A stretch of 64,000 nt of DNA from Melastoma dodecandrum (GCA_029817715.1 JARUPY010000533.1:1012001-1076000), one strand, 5' to 3'; positions 13,769 to 25,008 are shown, counted from the first letter of the stretch. A program made the numbers and translations. Notes: generated by a model from the sequence alone, not told the origin.

Positions 13769-14087
13769 TTACGCAGGCTTTCCTGGTATTTGGTTTCCAT
13801 TCTATGGTTTGTCATTGTTGGAGTTTGGTTTTCTTGTTGGATGCTGAAATTTGTAACTTCGAGAAAAGTACGGTCACCATCAACACGAGTTTTATTTTCG
13901 CTTGGGGAAGATTATATACTAAATCAAATACAATATTCGCTAAGTTTAAAAAGGCTAGCATAATATATGACTCTTTTGAATGAAATTAATTTTCTTTTGG
14001 GTAAGAGAAGCGGCATGCCACGAACACGGACTCGAGTTGATGTGCAGTAGCATTTCCGGGAGAGTCCCTGCTTTGCGCTTTGCCTGA
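13769..14087. other. VPS33 3' flank
   Basis: About 320 bp lie between the VPS33 stop codon and the PUB-like remnant. It probably holds the VPS33 3' UTR and polyadenylation region. No coding similarity was seen. Confidence 0.4.
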
Positions 14088-14745
14088 TTAGTGCCGCTCT
14101 CTGTCAACATTCCTCGAGGTCTGTTCTGCAACGTGTTCTTTCACGATCCTCAGCTGCTCTGCATTGTTCGAGCACAGTAACCAAAGAACTGCAGCTGCAT
14201 TCTCCCTGTTCGATGTCTTCCCTTCTGGGTGACTTGCCAGAATTGCCAGGAGGGCCAGCAACTCATCCATCATTCCTCCCCCCCCATCCTTCCAGAGCCT
14301 CATGAGGGGTTCAACAATCCCTGCCCTTATAGCCCTTGCGTTCTTCTTGCGGCATCTTTTTTCCCCCTCGGGGTTCCTTCGCACAATAACCTAATGAAAG
14401 TGGGTACTGCTCCAGCTGCTCAAACTGCAACCTCGTTCTCGTCGATGACAGACAAACTAAACAGTGTTGCTGCCGCGTTCTCTCAAGGTTCCATGCTCCC
14501 GTTCTTGAGAAACTTGCACTATATCTGGTATAGCTAATAGCCCCAGCATTGACGATCGCACTCTTGTCGCCCTCGTTTATGGAGAGATTCAGAAGCCCGG
14601 TGACGGCATGCTCTTGTGTTGTCGGCATTCCTCTTAGCAAGCAGCCGAAGCTCCCCAGCCACAGCCCTTTGCTGATCGGCATTCCCAATAGCTAATTTTT
14701 CCAACAATGCATCGATGGCCACTCGGTCACACTCGGAAGCACCTC
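14088..14745 (-). pseudogene. decayed U-box/ARM-repeat E3 ubiquitin ligase fragment (PUB13/14-like)
   Basis: Read on the minus strand, the segment contains successive ARM-repeat blocks of plant U-box ligases: [79 protein letters not shown] and [20 protein letters not shown]. These pieces fall in different reading frames with stops between them. One stretch after [12 protein letters not shown] jumps straight to [10 protein letters not shown], skipping roughly twenty residues normally found there. The U-box at the N terminus is absent; the sequence upstream (14760-15070) does not resemble it. I read this as a 5'-truncated, frameshifted pseudogene rather than an active gene. Confidence 0.8.
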
Positions 14746-15457
14746 GGCCAGACTTCTTGCCCCGTGAAGTTCAGTTCTTTTCCAGAAGCTCAAACAGGGC
14801 AATCAGACGCTTCAAAACAGAGATGTTAACGAGGCTCCCATTAATGCATGCCGAACACAATTTCGCCGATGATTTTGTTTGATTGATCACAACGAGTCCG
14901 GAGCAGGACGAGGCTGTCGCTTGGCGATTTCCTGCCAAGGCGAACACGGAACGAGGTTAGGAGGCAACATAGTATAGTTATCTCCTATAGACAATCGTAA
15001 ATGGCCTTCATTTAGTGGAGCAATCTTTAGTTTTAGTAGGTGCCTCGATGGAAAACAACCCGTTTCTCTCAAGCATAGTCAATTCCAGCCTTCAGACATG
15101 GAAAGGAGATCCATGTCAGGTTGGAAAGTAAAAGTTTAACAAGAGGAGGACCGCTTGACTGAAAGATGTGTAAGTATTTTTAACAGAGCTACAGTTTTTT
15201 AAGGAAATAAAAAATAAAATAATCGAGTTGTTATATTATTTTAAAAGTTTAAAAAAAAAATGCTAATAAAAAGTTGCGACTTTCAATATCGATTGCCACG
15301 TTTCCCTTCTTCACTCCCGCTCTATTAGCAGCGATTCCCTCCGCCGGAATCTTTCAGCGGCGATCTCTAATAAAATCAGGAATTTCCCCGCTTTACTTGT
15401 TCAACTCCTCCGCCTTCTCCGCTAGCCCAATACTTTGCTCTCATATATACTCTCTGC
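14746..15457. other. FLD upstream region
   Basis: About 710 bp lie between the PUB-like remnant and the FLD start codon. The right half is AT-rich with A and T runs (15180-15270), followed by CT-rich sequence typical of a 5' leader. The FLD promoter should be here, but no specific element stands out. Confidence 0.4.
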
Positions 15458-18400
15458 ATGGAGTCCGCCGCAGATGCCGACGCCGCCGCCGTGGATTGCT
15501 CCGCCGATATGTTCGCCGAGTTTCCCCCTCTTGAGTTCTACCCCTTCGAGCCCCTCCCTGAATTTAACCCTAGCCCTGCTCCCCCTCCGGACCCTATTCC
15601 CGGCATTGATCGCCCCGCAGCTAACCCTAGCCCCAACCCTAGCCGTGGATATAATCCACTGCTTTCCTTCACGGTCCCCAAGAGGCCGCGCCGGGGGCGG
15701 TCTCAACGCAATGTTGCCCTTTTTAGCCGCCCTATGGGTTCTTTCGGTGGCCCTGATGCCGCCGATGGATCTTCTGTTAATGTTGCTGCCTCTGCTGTTG
15801 TGTCGAGTGATATGGGTAGGATGAAGATTGACAACGCCAATTTTTCTGCTACAACGGGCGGTGCTGTCCCCGATGCTTCTGATGAGATTATCGTCATCAA
15901 TCGGGAAGCCACCGCCGAGGCCTTGACCGGGCTTTCTGCAGGGTTTCCTGCGGATTCGCTTACCAATGAGGAGATTGATTTTGGCGTTTTGCCCGTGATA
16001 GGCGGGATCGAACAGGTTAATTACATTCTCATCAGGAACCATATCATCTCGAAGTGGCGTGCAAACGTGAATAATTGGGTAGTTAAGGAGATGTTTCTGG
16101 ATGTGGTTCCAAAGCATTGTCATGGATTGTTGGATTCTGCTTATGATTATTTGGTTTCTCATGGTTATGTGAATTTTGGGGTTGCACCTGCGATTAAGGA
16201 GAAAATCCCCAAGGAACCAACTCTGTCAAAAAGTGTGATCATTATTGGGGCTGGGCTTGCTGGGTTAGGCGCCGCGAGGCAGTTAATGAGGTTTGGGTTT
16301 AGGGTTTTGGTTCTTGAAGGAAGGAAGCGAGCTGGCGGGAGGGTTTATACTAAGAGGATGGAGGGCGGAAATCCCAGCAATAAACTGATTGCAGCGGCTG
16401 ATTTAGGCGGGAGTGTTTTGACAGGTACTCTAGGAAACCCACTGGGAATTCTTGCACGGCAATTGGGATACCCTCTTCATAAGGTTAGGGATAAATGCCC
16501 GTTGTATAATGTGGAAGGGAAGCCAGTCGATCCCAATTTAGATGTGAAGGTAGAGACGGAATTTAATAAATCATTGGATAAAGCAAGCAGTATAAGAAAG
16601 ATGATGGGAGATGTCTCTCAGAATGTTTCATTGGGTTCTGCTGTCGATACTTTTCGGGAAGTCAATAATGAGGAAATGAGCCTTTTCAACTGGCATCTTG
16701 CAAACCTGGAGTATGCTAACGCAGCTCTCTTGTCGAACCTTTCGCTTGCATTTTGGGACCAAGATGACCCGTATGACATGGGAGGGGATCACTGCTTTCT
16801 GCATGGTGGGAATGGAAAGCTTGTCGAGGCATTGACAGAGAATGTGCCTATCATGTATGAGAAAACAGTAAACACCATTAGATATGGCAGAGATGGTGTC
16901 CAAGTCAGTGTAGGTAACCAGGTCATTAATGGTGATATAGCTCTTTGTACTGTTCCACTTGGGGTTCTGAAGAGTGGATCAGTCAAGTTTATCCCTGAGT
17001 TGCCACAACGTAAGCTGGACGGGATAAAGAGGCTGGGATTTGGCTTATTGAATAAAGTGGCAATGCTTTTTCCATATGCATTTTGGGGTAAAGATATTGA
17101 CACTTTTGGACATCTAACAGATGAACCTAGTCGACGAGGAGAATTTTTCCTTTTCTACAGCTATGCGACTGTGGCTGGTGGTCCTTTACTGATTGCTTTA
17201 GTGGCTGGTGAAGCTGCTCACAATTTTGAGATTTTACCCCCAACAGAAGCTGTTACCCGAGTTATTCAAATTTTGAGAGGTATCTCGAAATACCCCTGAC
17301 TAGTCATTTTATTCACAGCATCTGTTGTAAAGGAATCCGGCTTTTGGGCCTCTGAAAAGTATTTAGGTGAAGTAATTTTAGCATATTTCGAAGTTTAAAA
17401 ATGTTATGAAAACAAAAATGATGCTTTTCACAAAACTTACTTTCTAAGGGACTTGATAGTTTAAATTAACGGAAATATAGCTGGAAAAATCTGCTTGAGG
17501 GATTTCTTATTTTGATCTCTTGGATTTTTTACCACGAAGCTTCTTTGTGGTATGAATATGTAATTGATTACAAATGTACTGTTGAACTCTTTGTTTACCC
17601 ATGAGGAAATCTCAGTGACTTGATCATTATCTCCTCTCATTGACTAGGCGTGCTAATGAAAAGTGTGATGTAGCTCATATGCAAAGCTTTTGTAAACCGA
17701 ATAACAAAAGGGAACTTTTTTAAGGGTCCATTGTTATGGTTGCTGGTTTAGGAAAGTGCTTTGATGCCTGGCGGACCAGGGATCAAATTAAGGATGTCTT
17801 GATTCTCTGAAGAAAATCCAGAAATGAACTTAGCAGGCCAGCTTTTACAGCCTTATCCATATATTGTTTGGTTACACTACCTTTCTCCTCTGATATTTTT
17901 ACAAACGAGGAAATTTCCGTCCATCGAGGGCCTGGGTGCACTGGAATTGTGGTGATTTTTTGTGTTTGTATGTCCTTGTTGATCTCTTTTTCTCATCACT
18001 GTGTTTTGAAATGCAGATATATACGAACCTCAGGGGGTTAATGTTCCTGATCCTGTGCAGACAGTCTGCACCAGATGGGCTGGAGACCCCTTCAGCCTGG
18101 GTTCGTACTCAAATGTTGCGGTGGGAGCATCGGGGGATGACTATGACATTTTAGCTGAAAGTGTGGGAGATGGAAGGCTTTTCTTTGCTGGGGAAGCAAC
18201 CACGAGGAGATATCCTGCAACTATGCATGGTGCTTTTCTTACTGGGTTGAGAGAGGCTGCTAATATATTTAATCATGTGAATGGAAGAGCCTCAAGAATA
18301 AAGATTGAGAAGAGTCCGTTAAAGAGTGCCTACTCGTGTGCTTTACTTCTAGCTGATTTGTTCAGGGAACCTGATCTAAGATTTGGGAGCTTTTCTGTCA

Positions 18401-20636
18401 TTTACTCCCGAGATGACCCGAACCCCCAGTCTGGTGCCATCTTAAGGGTGACTTTCGAGGATCAGACAAGGAAAGGTCATGATGTTCTGAAGCCAGATCA
18501 GCATTCAAATAAGCCTTTATTCCAGCAACTTCAGTCACATTTCAATCTACGACAACAACCTTATATTTATACCCTCTTGACAAAAGAGCAAGCTCTTGAA
18601 TTGAGAGAGGTTAGAGGGGGTGACGACATGAGGATATTTCACCTCACTGAAAAATTTGGGTTCAAGTTGATTGGTAGAAAGGGTTTAGGTCCCAATGCTG
18701 ATGCTGTCATTGCTTCAATTAAGGCTGAAAGGAGTGGTCGGAAACCTGCTTCCACTTTGTTGAAATCGAAATCTGGTAAGAGGTCTGATTTTTTTAACTA
18801 CTTGGTGAAATCAACTGCGGACTCATGTGGAAACGTCCTTTAATTATCAGGGGCATTGCGGCAAAAACCTGGCGGCACCCAGCAAAAAGTTGTCAGGTTT
18901 GAATCTGGCCACCAAGTTCACATTTTTGTGTTGCAGATAAAATGTTGTGTTTCATATATCCTCTAAATCTCTTTCATTTTCATTATCTCAGAAAAGCCAA
19001 AATAATGGGTAGGAGCAGCGCTCCCGGGGTACCTCCTAAGGCAGCTACTGATGGCGGCAACATGATGGGTGATGTTCAGAATTTGAATCAATCAATTCCC
19101 GAACCATCTGTGCCTGGTATAATATGAATTTTTCACAATTATAAGCAGTTGCTATATATGTGCCCAAATACCAAATAGGACTTTGTACGCTGGCAGAAAG
19201 CCGGTTCATGGAGCTTGTCTTTGACCTCTTCCTAGTTCTGTAAAAGTGTCATTCTTAGTTTAACATGGTTAAGTAAGGTGTTTGGTATCTTGGAGAGAAA
19301 TATAACTGAAAAGTGCAATTTATATTTGATCAACCAAAGTTATAATTTTTATAATGCTTCGGATGTTTCAGCCCAGTTTGCTACTGAGATAAGGCAGCAA
19401 GTGGAAAACATTGGCATACTTATAGATAGGTGTGTTTCTTTAATTTTTATCCAATGTTTTAATCCATGCAATGAAGAGACTCTTGAACCTTATCTCCATG
19501 AAAAATGCCACCGCTTCTTATCTGGGATCTGGGGAAGATAATCTTAACGAACCGGGGAGTGCCAGTATAAATACTCAAGATTGAAGAAACACACTTACAA
19601 AGGACATTGCATGGATTAAAACATTGGATAAAAATTAAAGAAACACACATATCTATAAGTATGCCAATGTTTTCCACTTGCTGCCTTATCTCAGTAGCAA
19701 ACTGGGCTGAAACATCCGAAGCATTATAAAAATTATAACTTTGGTTGATCAAATATAAATTGCACTTTTCAGTTATATTTCTCTCCAAGATACCAAACAC
19801 CTTACTTAACCATGTTAAACTAAGAATGACACTTTTACAGAACTAGGAAGAGGTCAAAGACAAGCTCCATGAACCGGCTTTCTGCCAGCGTAAAAGTAAG
19901 GCTGGCAGAAAGCCGGTTCATGGAGCTTGTCTTTGACCTCTTCCTAGTTCTGTAAAAGTGTCATTCTTAGTTTAACATGGTTAAGTAAGGTGTTTGGTAT
20001 CTTGGAGAGAAATATAACTGAAAAGTGCAATTTATATTTGATCAACCAAAGTTATAATTTTTATAATGCTTCGGATGTTTCAGCCCAGTTTGCCACTGAG
20101 ATAAGGCAGCAAGTGGAAAACATTGGCATACTTACAGATAGGTGTGTTTCTTTAATTTTTATCCAATTGTTTAATCCATGCAATGTCCTTTGTAAGTGTG
20201 TTCCTTCAATCTTGAGTATTTATAATGGCACTCCCCGGTTCATTAAGATTATCTTCCCCAGATCCCAGATAAGAAGCGGTGGCATTTTTCATGGAGATAA
20301 GGTTCAAGAGTCTCTTCATTCCATCCTACCATAGAATATGAGAAGTAGGTCAGTAAGAAAATGCCCTCCTCTACATTTTCAATTTACGTATATACATATT
20401 ATGCCCCTTTCCTTCTATAGCTATTAGAACAGGGTGTATGAAGGTCCCTCGTATAATTTGGGCTCTCTTAGTTATTTCCATTTTAGAGTGCATTCCTCAG
20501 TTTGGTCTTTTTCTTTTTCAGATTAAGCATGGATAAGCTTCAGTATTCACTGCACAGATCGTTCAGGCCTTCTCAGTCCTTAATGCAAGAGGAAGTTTTG
20601 ACGACAGAGCTCGAAATGTACATTCCAGTTCTATAA
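15458..20636 (+). CDS. FLD: FLOWERING LOCUS D, LSD1-type histone demethylase
   Basis: FLD is an FAD-dependent amine-oxidase homologue of human LSD1 that acts on H3K4 methylation and represses FLC in the autonomous flowering pathway. The model is exons 15458-17279, 18017-18775, 18851-18896, 18992-19116, one 58-nt exon (19372-19429 or 20084-20141) and 20522-20636. Phases agree at every join and total 974 residues. The N terminus is Pro-rich with a basic patch (VPKRPRRGRSQR). A SWIRM domain follows (about residues 145-250, including VNYILIRNHIISKWRANVNN), then the FAD motif VIIIGAGLAGLGAARQLMRF, GGRVYTKRMEGG, the amine-oxidase core, and GRLFFAGEATTRRYPATMHG. The tail LFQQLQSHFNLRQQPY...REVRGGDDMR marks FLD rather than its relative LDL1. 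If the intron after 18775 is retained, translation stops at 18843. The fifth exon lies in a triplicated repeat. Confidence 0.9.
19189..19473 (+). repeat. FLD exon-5 segment, copy A (forward, lacks the tail)
   Basis: This copy runs from GCTGGCAGAAAGCCGG to CCATGCAATG. It contains a usable 58-nt exon at 19372-19429 (acceptor TTTCAG, donor GTGTGT). It differs from copy C at only about four positions over 285 bp. It ends abruptly where the inverted copy begins. Confidence 0.9.
19474..19892 (-). repeat. FLD exon-5 segment, copy B (inverted)
   Basis: This is the reverse complement of copy C over about 418 bp, at roughly 98% identity. It matches copy A at the positions where A and C differ. Its antisense exon has a changed donor boundary (AGATATGTG rather than AGATAGGTG). 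It directly abuts copy A and is separated from copy C by a few bases. Confidence 0.9.
19901..20320 (+). repeat. FLD exon-5 segment, copy C (forward, full length)
   Basis: This copy extends from GCTGGCAGAA to GAGTCTCTTCATT, with about 130 bp of tail that copy A lacks but copy B shares. It holds an alternative 58-nt exon at 20084-20141. That exon differs from copy A's at two bases, one of them Ile to Thr (GILIDR versus GILTDR). Copy C is followed by the unique intron leading to the last FLD exon. Confidence 0.9.
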
Positions 20637-23600
20637 GTCGTCCAGGGAGGCTCATACCTCATACCCTATAAATCATCATAAAATTTATGAATATCGTGTA
20701 CAGCATGACCTTAGATTGAACATACATAAAACACAAAAATTATATGGAAGATTTGGGAGGTTTGTCTTGGCCCTCCCTTTCCTAACACAAGTATACTTTT
20801 GTCTATACAGGGTTAATATTCAGCATAATGATTTGGGGAATCCTTTTTCTTGTCTTAATCATCGGGCCGAACATATCAAGGACGGGCACCATGACTCTCA
20901 GTGGAGCACATTCAGGAATAACCCAGAGGCCGAACATTGATGTAGTGGCTTGGAGCTGATTGACGTCGGGGTCCTTTTGGTAGGCAGGTCTCAATCACAT
21001 TCCCATCTTGGGATCCTCCACTCGGGAATACTGTTCCTGGATTTAGGATGACATGGTTTGTCGACGGCGTCGGTTGAAGCTGCCTCGAAGCGGCATCATG
21101 GGTGCTAGATAAACAAAGAGAAGAAGCACGCAGAAGAAAAGAACTGAACTGGGAATTGGCATGACAATTGAGTGCAAAGTCTCTGGCAATCTGAATTTTC
21201 AGGATACCTGCAATAGAAGCATCAGGGGCCTTTAAATAATGGTTTCATGGGGAGGAAGCGTTGGTTCGGATTAGATGTCATCGCCACCTCAGATAAACAT
21301 CATGCGAAAAGGAGATTTCGCGGTTGAGGTGTTGCATTGTATCGGACCCCTTTTGACCTTTTTAGGCAGCTGGCTGGACTTGTGTGCTGGCCCGTGCATT
21401 CACTCATTATGGTCATTCTTTCAGCATCATCTTTCCTCAAAGAGTCAAATTATGTCATCAAGACCAAGGTATGGACCTCTTCCCTGGACACATGGAGTCT
21501 TCGTACTGGTCCAATCGTGGTGATCTGTCTGATCTGAACAACCCCCAAAGAAAGTTGGTTTTGGTTAAATGCTGAAAGCTTTTGGACAGCATCCTGGAAA
21601 AATTTTCAGTTACCTTTTTGGGAGTCTGATCAGATCTTAGGAGTAAATGGGGAGGCACCCCTGGACACAAATTGCTGTGTTCTCAGGAAATGATTGTCAC
21701 GGGAGTTGTTCGAGTGGGCCGATTTGTAAGAGAAGGAATTGGGCTGCGATCACAGGCGATGGTTGATTTTTATTCAAATGGAGAAACCAAGAGGAAGAAA
21801 GCTTTTATACACATGAAACGGGATCGTTTTCACGGCTTATTACATCATCGATGGAATTTGGATGGAAGTGCGTAAGCTGTTTCGAACAAAACCTCTCTAC
21901 TACCAATGCCATGGTTGGTAGTCAGTCCAGACGACAAAAATGACAACACTTCATCTTTTATTTTTATCCACACTAATCACGGACTGAGAATTAGTGTTAG
22001 TTCTAATCTCAAGACACTTGAAATCTTGAAAAAAAAAATAATATAAATAAATAATAGAATGAAAAGGGAATTGGACTAATGAGACATTTTCCTCCGCATC
22101 CCAACAAAATAAAAAGGGGCTCTTTCACATTAACGAGGACCATTTGGGTCCAGAGTTTCTTCCGTCTTTTATCGTGAAGATTCCTCCACTGTGATCAACA
22201 ACATTAAGAAAATGGGGGGTTCCTAATCTCCCCTTTGTTAAATGTCCCATCTAAAAGCATATTCGATAAATCACCGGTAGATCGTTCATTTCATATCAGT
22301 GGATGATATAACCCGTAAATATCCCGCCGCTTAGGTTAATGCCTAATAAAGTGTTTGTCGTCTGTGACCTTATCTTGTCGGGATCGATCCGCTTCACGAC
22401 ACGTGTTGAAAATGATGGTCATTGTAATTCACTAACCTTTGGTATATATTCCTCGCAACCTTTCTTAGACTTACTTTCGGTAAATATTGCTTTTGATAGA
22501 AGGAGATATAAGATAAAACTATTCATTAAATTATTAGATGAGAGTCGAGGAGGATTCAGGTGAATTTTGATTTGACCAACCCACGCATGATGATTTGACA
22601 TAAAGCCACCACTGAGAAAACTCTCTTCGTCTTTTGTTTGTTGATTTGATGGGGGGGGTGTGGTGTGGAATATATCTACGAAGAAACCAAAATGAACTAA
22701 CCCTACACTTCAGTTTTCTTGCAACACGACACAAACCAAACAGGGCAGAGACCTCAGTTCATTAAAAAGCAAACTAACCTCTGGATAGGTTAAAAATGGG
22801 CCGTGCAGGTTGGATTCAATTGATTGGTAAAACCTTTTTTGTTGTCGTTGGTGGTGGTGGGGGATGGAGAAGTCACACTCGGAGCAAATCAAGAAGGACA
22901 ATAATATATTTTCTATGTTGTGGTGGCTGCGTGGGTGGGTTTGTACCATACCTTTTGATGCGCAAAATGTAATGCATTATTATTATTATTATTATTATTT
23001 GTAAAAGAACCATAATTTCCAATTCCACTGCTTCAATCATTCCACATCTCATAATTTATCCTCCATCCACTTTCATAGGGATGGGGGCGGTGTGGGGTTA
23101 GGGGCTGCCCCCCTCCTCCCATACCCATACCCATTTCATGTAAATTTAACTCTCGTATCCCCCCCGACCTCACCTTATATGGAATTTGAACCCTCTTATC
23201 TATTATATATAACCTTTGTCGACACCATTTTAACACCCCCAAGTCTAAAATAATCAGCTCAAATTGAACGTGTTTCCTTAAGATGTACATATATGTTGAT
23301 GAATGCATAGTATTATATTCATTTTCATAGCTGCTATTGGTTTACCTCGGAATCAAATCAAATCCATGTATATTTCATCAAGGATGATGATGTGCTTAGG
23401 AGCATGAAACAAACAACTTTAATCTTAATATAAAAAAAAAAAGCCACGTCGGATGTTGTACGGAAGAAAGAGGATGACGGCAGGAATTTCGTCTTCCCTC
23501 TTCCTCCTTCTGCCAGCATTCATCTGCTTTGTAAGAGAGATTCCAAAATATATACCATTACCAGGTACCTGACCAGGTAATGAAACCTTGCTGCTACTAA

Positions 23601-24040
23601 TGTTAGACCTCGCTATTTTCTCGGGCCGAGGCCGTCTCTAACCCTTTTTGTGTTCGACTATTGGAACCGACTTCACAACGGTTTTGAAGGAGGAGAACAT
23701 GTTGCGTGTTACCATCTCTTTAGTGGTCGTCGTACATATAATTGGCGTCAACTGTTTTGAATTGGAAATATCGAGTTAAAGGAAGCGACTGGTGTCGATT
23801 TCATCAATTTGGGAGGGGGGGAATCAATGGGACCACCGAAAAGAGATACCCCCTTCACTGACAATTCCTCATCTTGATCGATTTTCTCCACCTCTTATTG
23901 CCCTTTTTACACGTCATGGGTTTTCCGATTGATTTTCATTTGGATGTGACTAATTGGACGTATTCGAATCATATTATCATAAACACGGCTTGAAGAAATA
24001 GATGTTTAATCATTGAAAAGAATTGTTGGCTGATATTGAA
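20637..24040. other. gene-poor interval between FLD and MIR172
   Basis: No recognisable gene was found in these 3.4 kb. Short open frames near 20716-20940, 21275-21575 and 21672-21875 show no family resemblance. A TTA-type simple repeat lies near 22977-23000. The right part should contain the distal MIR172 promoter. The left 1.2 kb (20.7-21.9 kb) has more balanced base composition than the AT-rich rest, and may hold old mobile-element or gene debris. Confidence 0.4.
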
Positions 24041-24060
24041 TTTATATATATATATATATA
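24041..24060 (+). promoter_or_regulatory. probable TATA box of the MIR172 gene
   Basis: An alternating TA run (TTTATATATATATATATATA) ends in GGGTGGAG. It lies about 330 bp upstream of the miR172 hairpin and is followed by a CT-rich leader-like stretch. This placement suits a pol II core promoter for the pri-miRNA, but simple TA repeats also arise by chance. Confidence 0.45.
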
Positions 24061-24359
24061 GGGTGGAGTTTGGGACAGCATACTCTCATAAAGCCATATA
24101 ATATGCTTCTCTTCTTCCTCCATCTCCTCCTCCTTCTTCTTCTTCGAGTTTTTCCCACCCCCTTTTCTTGATCTATTTTTTTTGGGAATATTTTTCTCGT
24201 GGATCTAAAGAGTTGTTCCTTTTTTTTTTTTTTTTTTCGAAGGTTATGATGATCTTTTCCTTGGTTGATTTTCACTTGATGAGTTGTTTCTTACAAGGAG
24301 CAAAAGAACAGTGGGAGGGTTTGGGGATGGATGATGTCCTTGGATTCCATCTCTGTGAG

Positions 24360-24510
24360 TCGTTGTTTGCAGGTGCAGCACCATCAAGATTCACACGCGT
24401 ACTCGATCTCGCAGCCTAATTCAACCGAGGGGGTAGGTCGGTACGTTTTAGGCCGTGAGTTGTTGTTCATATTGAGAATCTTGATGATGCTGCATCAGCA
24501 ATCCAGTGAC
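24360..24510 (+). ncRNA. MIR172: MIR172 precursor hairpin
   Basis: miR172 silences AP2-type transcription factors and promotes flowering and phase change. The mature 21-nt sequence lies at 24475-24495, reads AGAATCTTGATGATGCTGC plus two bases, and is identical to the canonical plant miR172 as I know it. The star strand is at 24375-24395 on the 5' arm (GCAGCACCATCAAGATTCAC plus one base). The arms pair over about 30 bp: GTTTGCAGGTGCAGCACC opposes the reverse complement of GATGCTGCATCAGCAAT. The loop between them is about 80 nt. The upstream TA box and the position next to a DHHC acyltransferase gene match the Arabidopsis MIR172B neighbourhood. Any open frame across this stretch is incidental. 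Confidence 0.95.
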
Positions 24511-24645
24511 TATTAGGCACTCGCCCACAATATCTTCTAGTTCCGGGGTGAAAAGCTACAACACCCAAAGATCGATTCTCTCTGGTTTCTTAACAAAACC
24601 CCTGAGAGAAATTAAAAACTGCGCCTTCTTCGGTTGCTGCTGCAG

Positions 24646-25008
24646 TGATGCGTGGGAAAAGTGTCCCACACCGGTTGTATGGGCGACCGGTATGGGGTAT
24701 ATATGGGCCTTGGGCACTCCATTCCTTCGAGTCGACTTTTGGGAAGGGTTCTTCCAAGTAACCCGTATCAAGAGTATCAGAGCCTACCCACCCGCGCAAT
24801 GCAAGCGAGCGGCACGGGCAAGCTACGCAGACTGAGCCTCTGGCTTGGCCCGCGTGGGCGCCGGGCTGCGGAGCGTGGTGGTATGATGCGTGGGAAAAGT
24901 GTCCCACACCGGTTGTATGGGCGACCGGTGTGGGGTATATATGGGCCTTGGGCACTCCCTTCCTTCGAGTCGACTTTTGGGAAGGGTTCTCCCAAATAAC
25001 CCGTATCA
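24646..25008 (+). mobile_element. TRIM/SMART-type miniature LTR retrotransposon
   Basis: Two 125-bp direct repeats (24646-24770 and 24884-25008, about four differences) begin TGATGCGTGGG and end CCCGTATCA, giving the TG...CA termini of LTRs. Directly after the first LTR comes GAGTATCAGAGCC, which contains the TATCAGAGC core of the initiator-Met tRNA primer-binding site. The 113-bp interior has no coding capacity. A 5-bp target duplication TGCAG flanks the element (24641-24645 and 25009-25013). It sits about 150 bp downstream of the miR172 sequence, probably inside the primary transcript. About 97% LTR identity suggests a fairly recent insertion. Confidence 0.92.
24771..24883 (+). repeat. TRIM internal region with tRNA-Met primer-binding site
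   Basis: The interior between the two LTRs is GC-rich and noncoding. The primer-binding site is at about 24772-24783. A purine-leaning stretch (GGAGCGTGGTGGTA) just before the 3' LTR is in the polypurine-tract position but is imperfect. Confidence 0.75.

Noticed and set aside
15458..18843. Calling the amine oxidase LDL1 instead of FLD
   Set aside because: The sequence before the SWIRM domain, the IIVINREATAEAL segment and the long C-terminal region with LFQQLQSHF and REVRGGDDMR fit FLD; LDL1 ends soon after the oxidase domain.
19278..20334. A family of three small related proteins starting MFGILERN
   Set aside because: These are translations through intron sequence around the repeated FLD exon. 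Only the 58-nt exon between splice sites is likely coding.
22977..23000. CRISPR-like or satellite array
   Set aside because: It is a plain TTA microsatellite; no spaced repeats exist in the window and CRISPR arrays are not expected in plant nuclear DNA.
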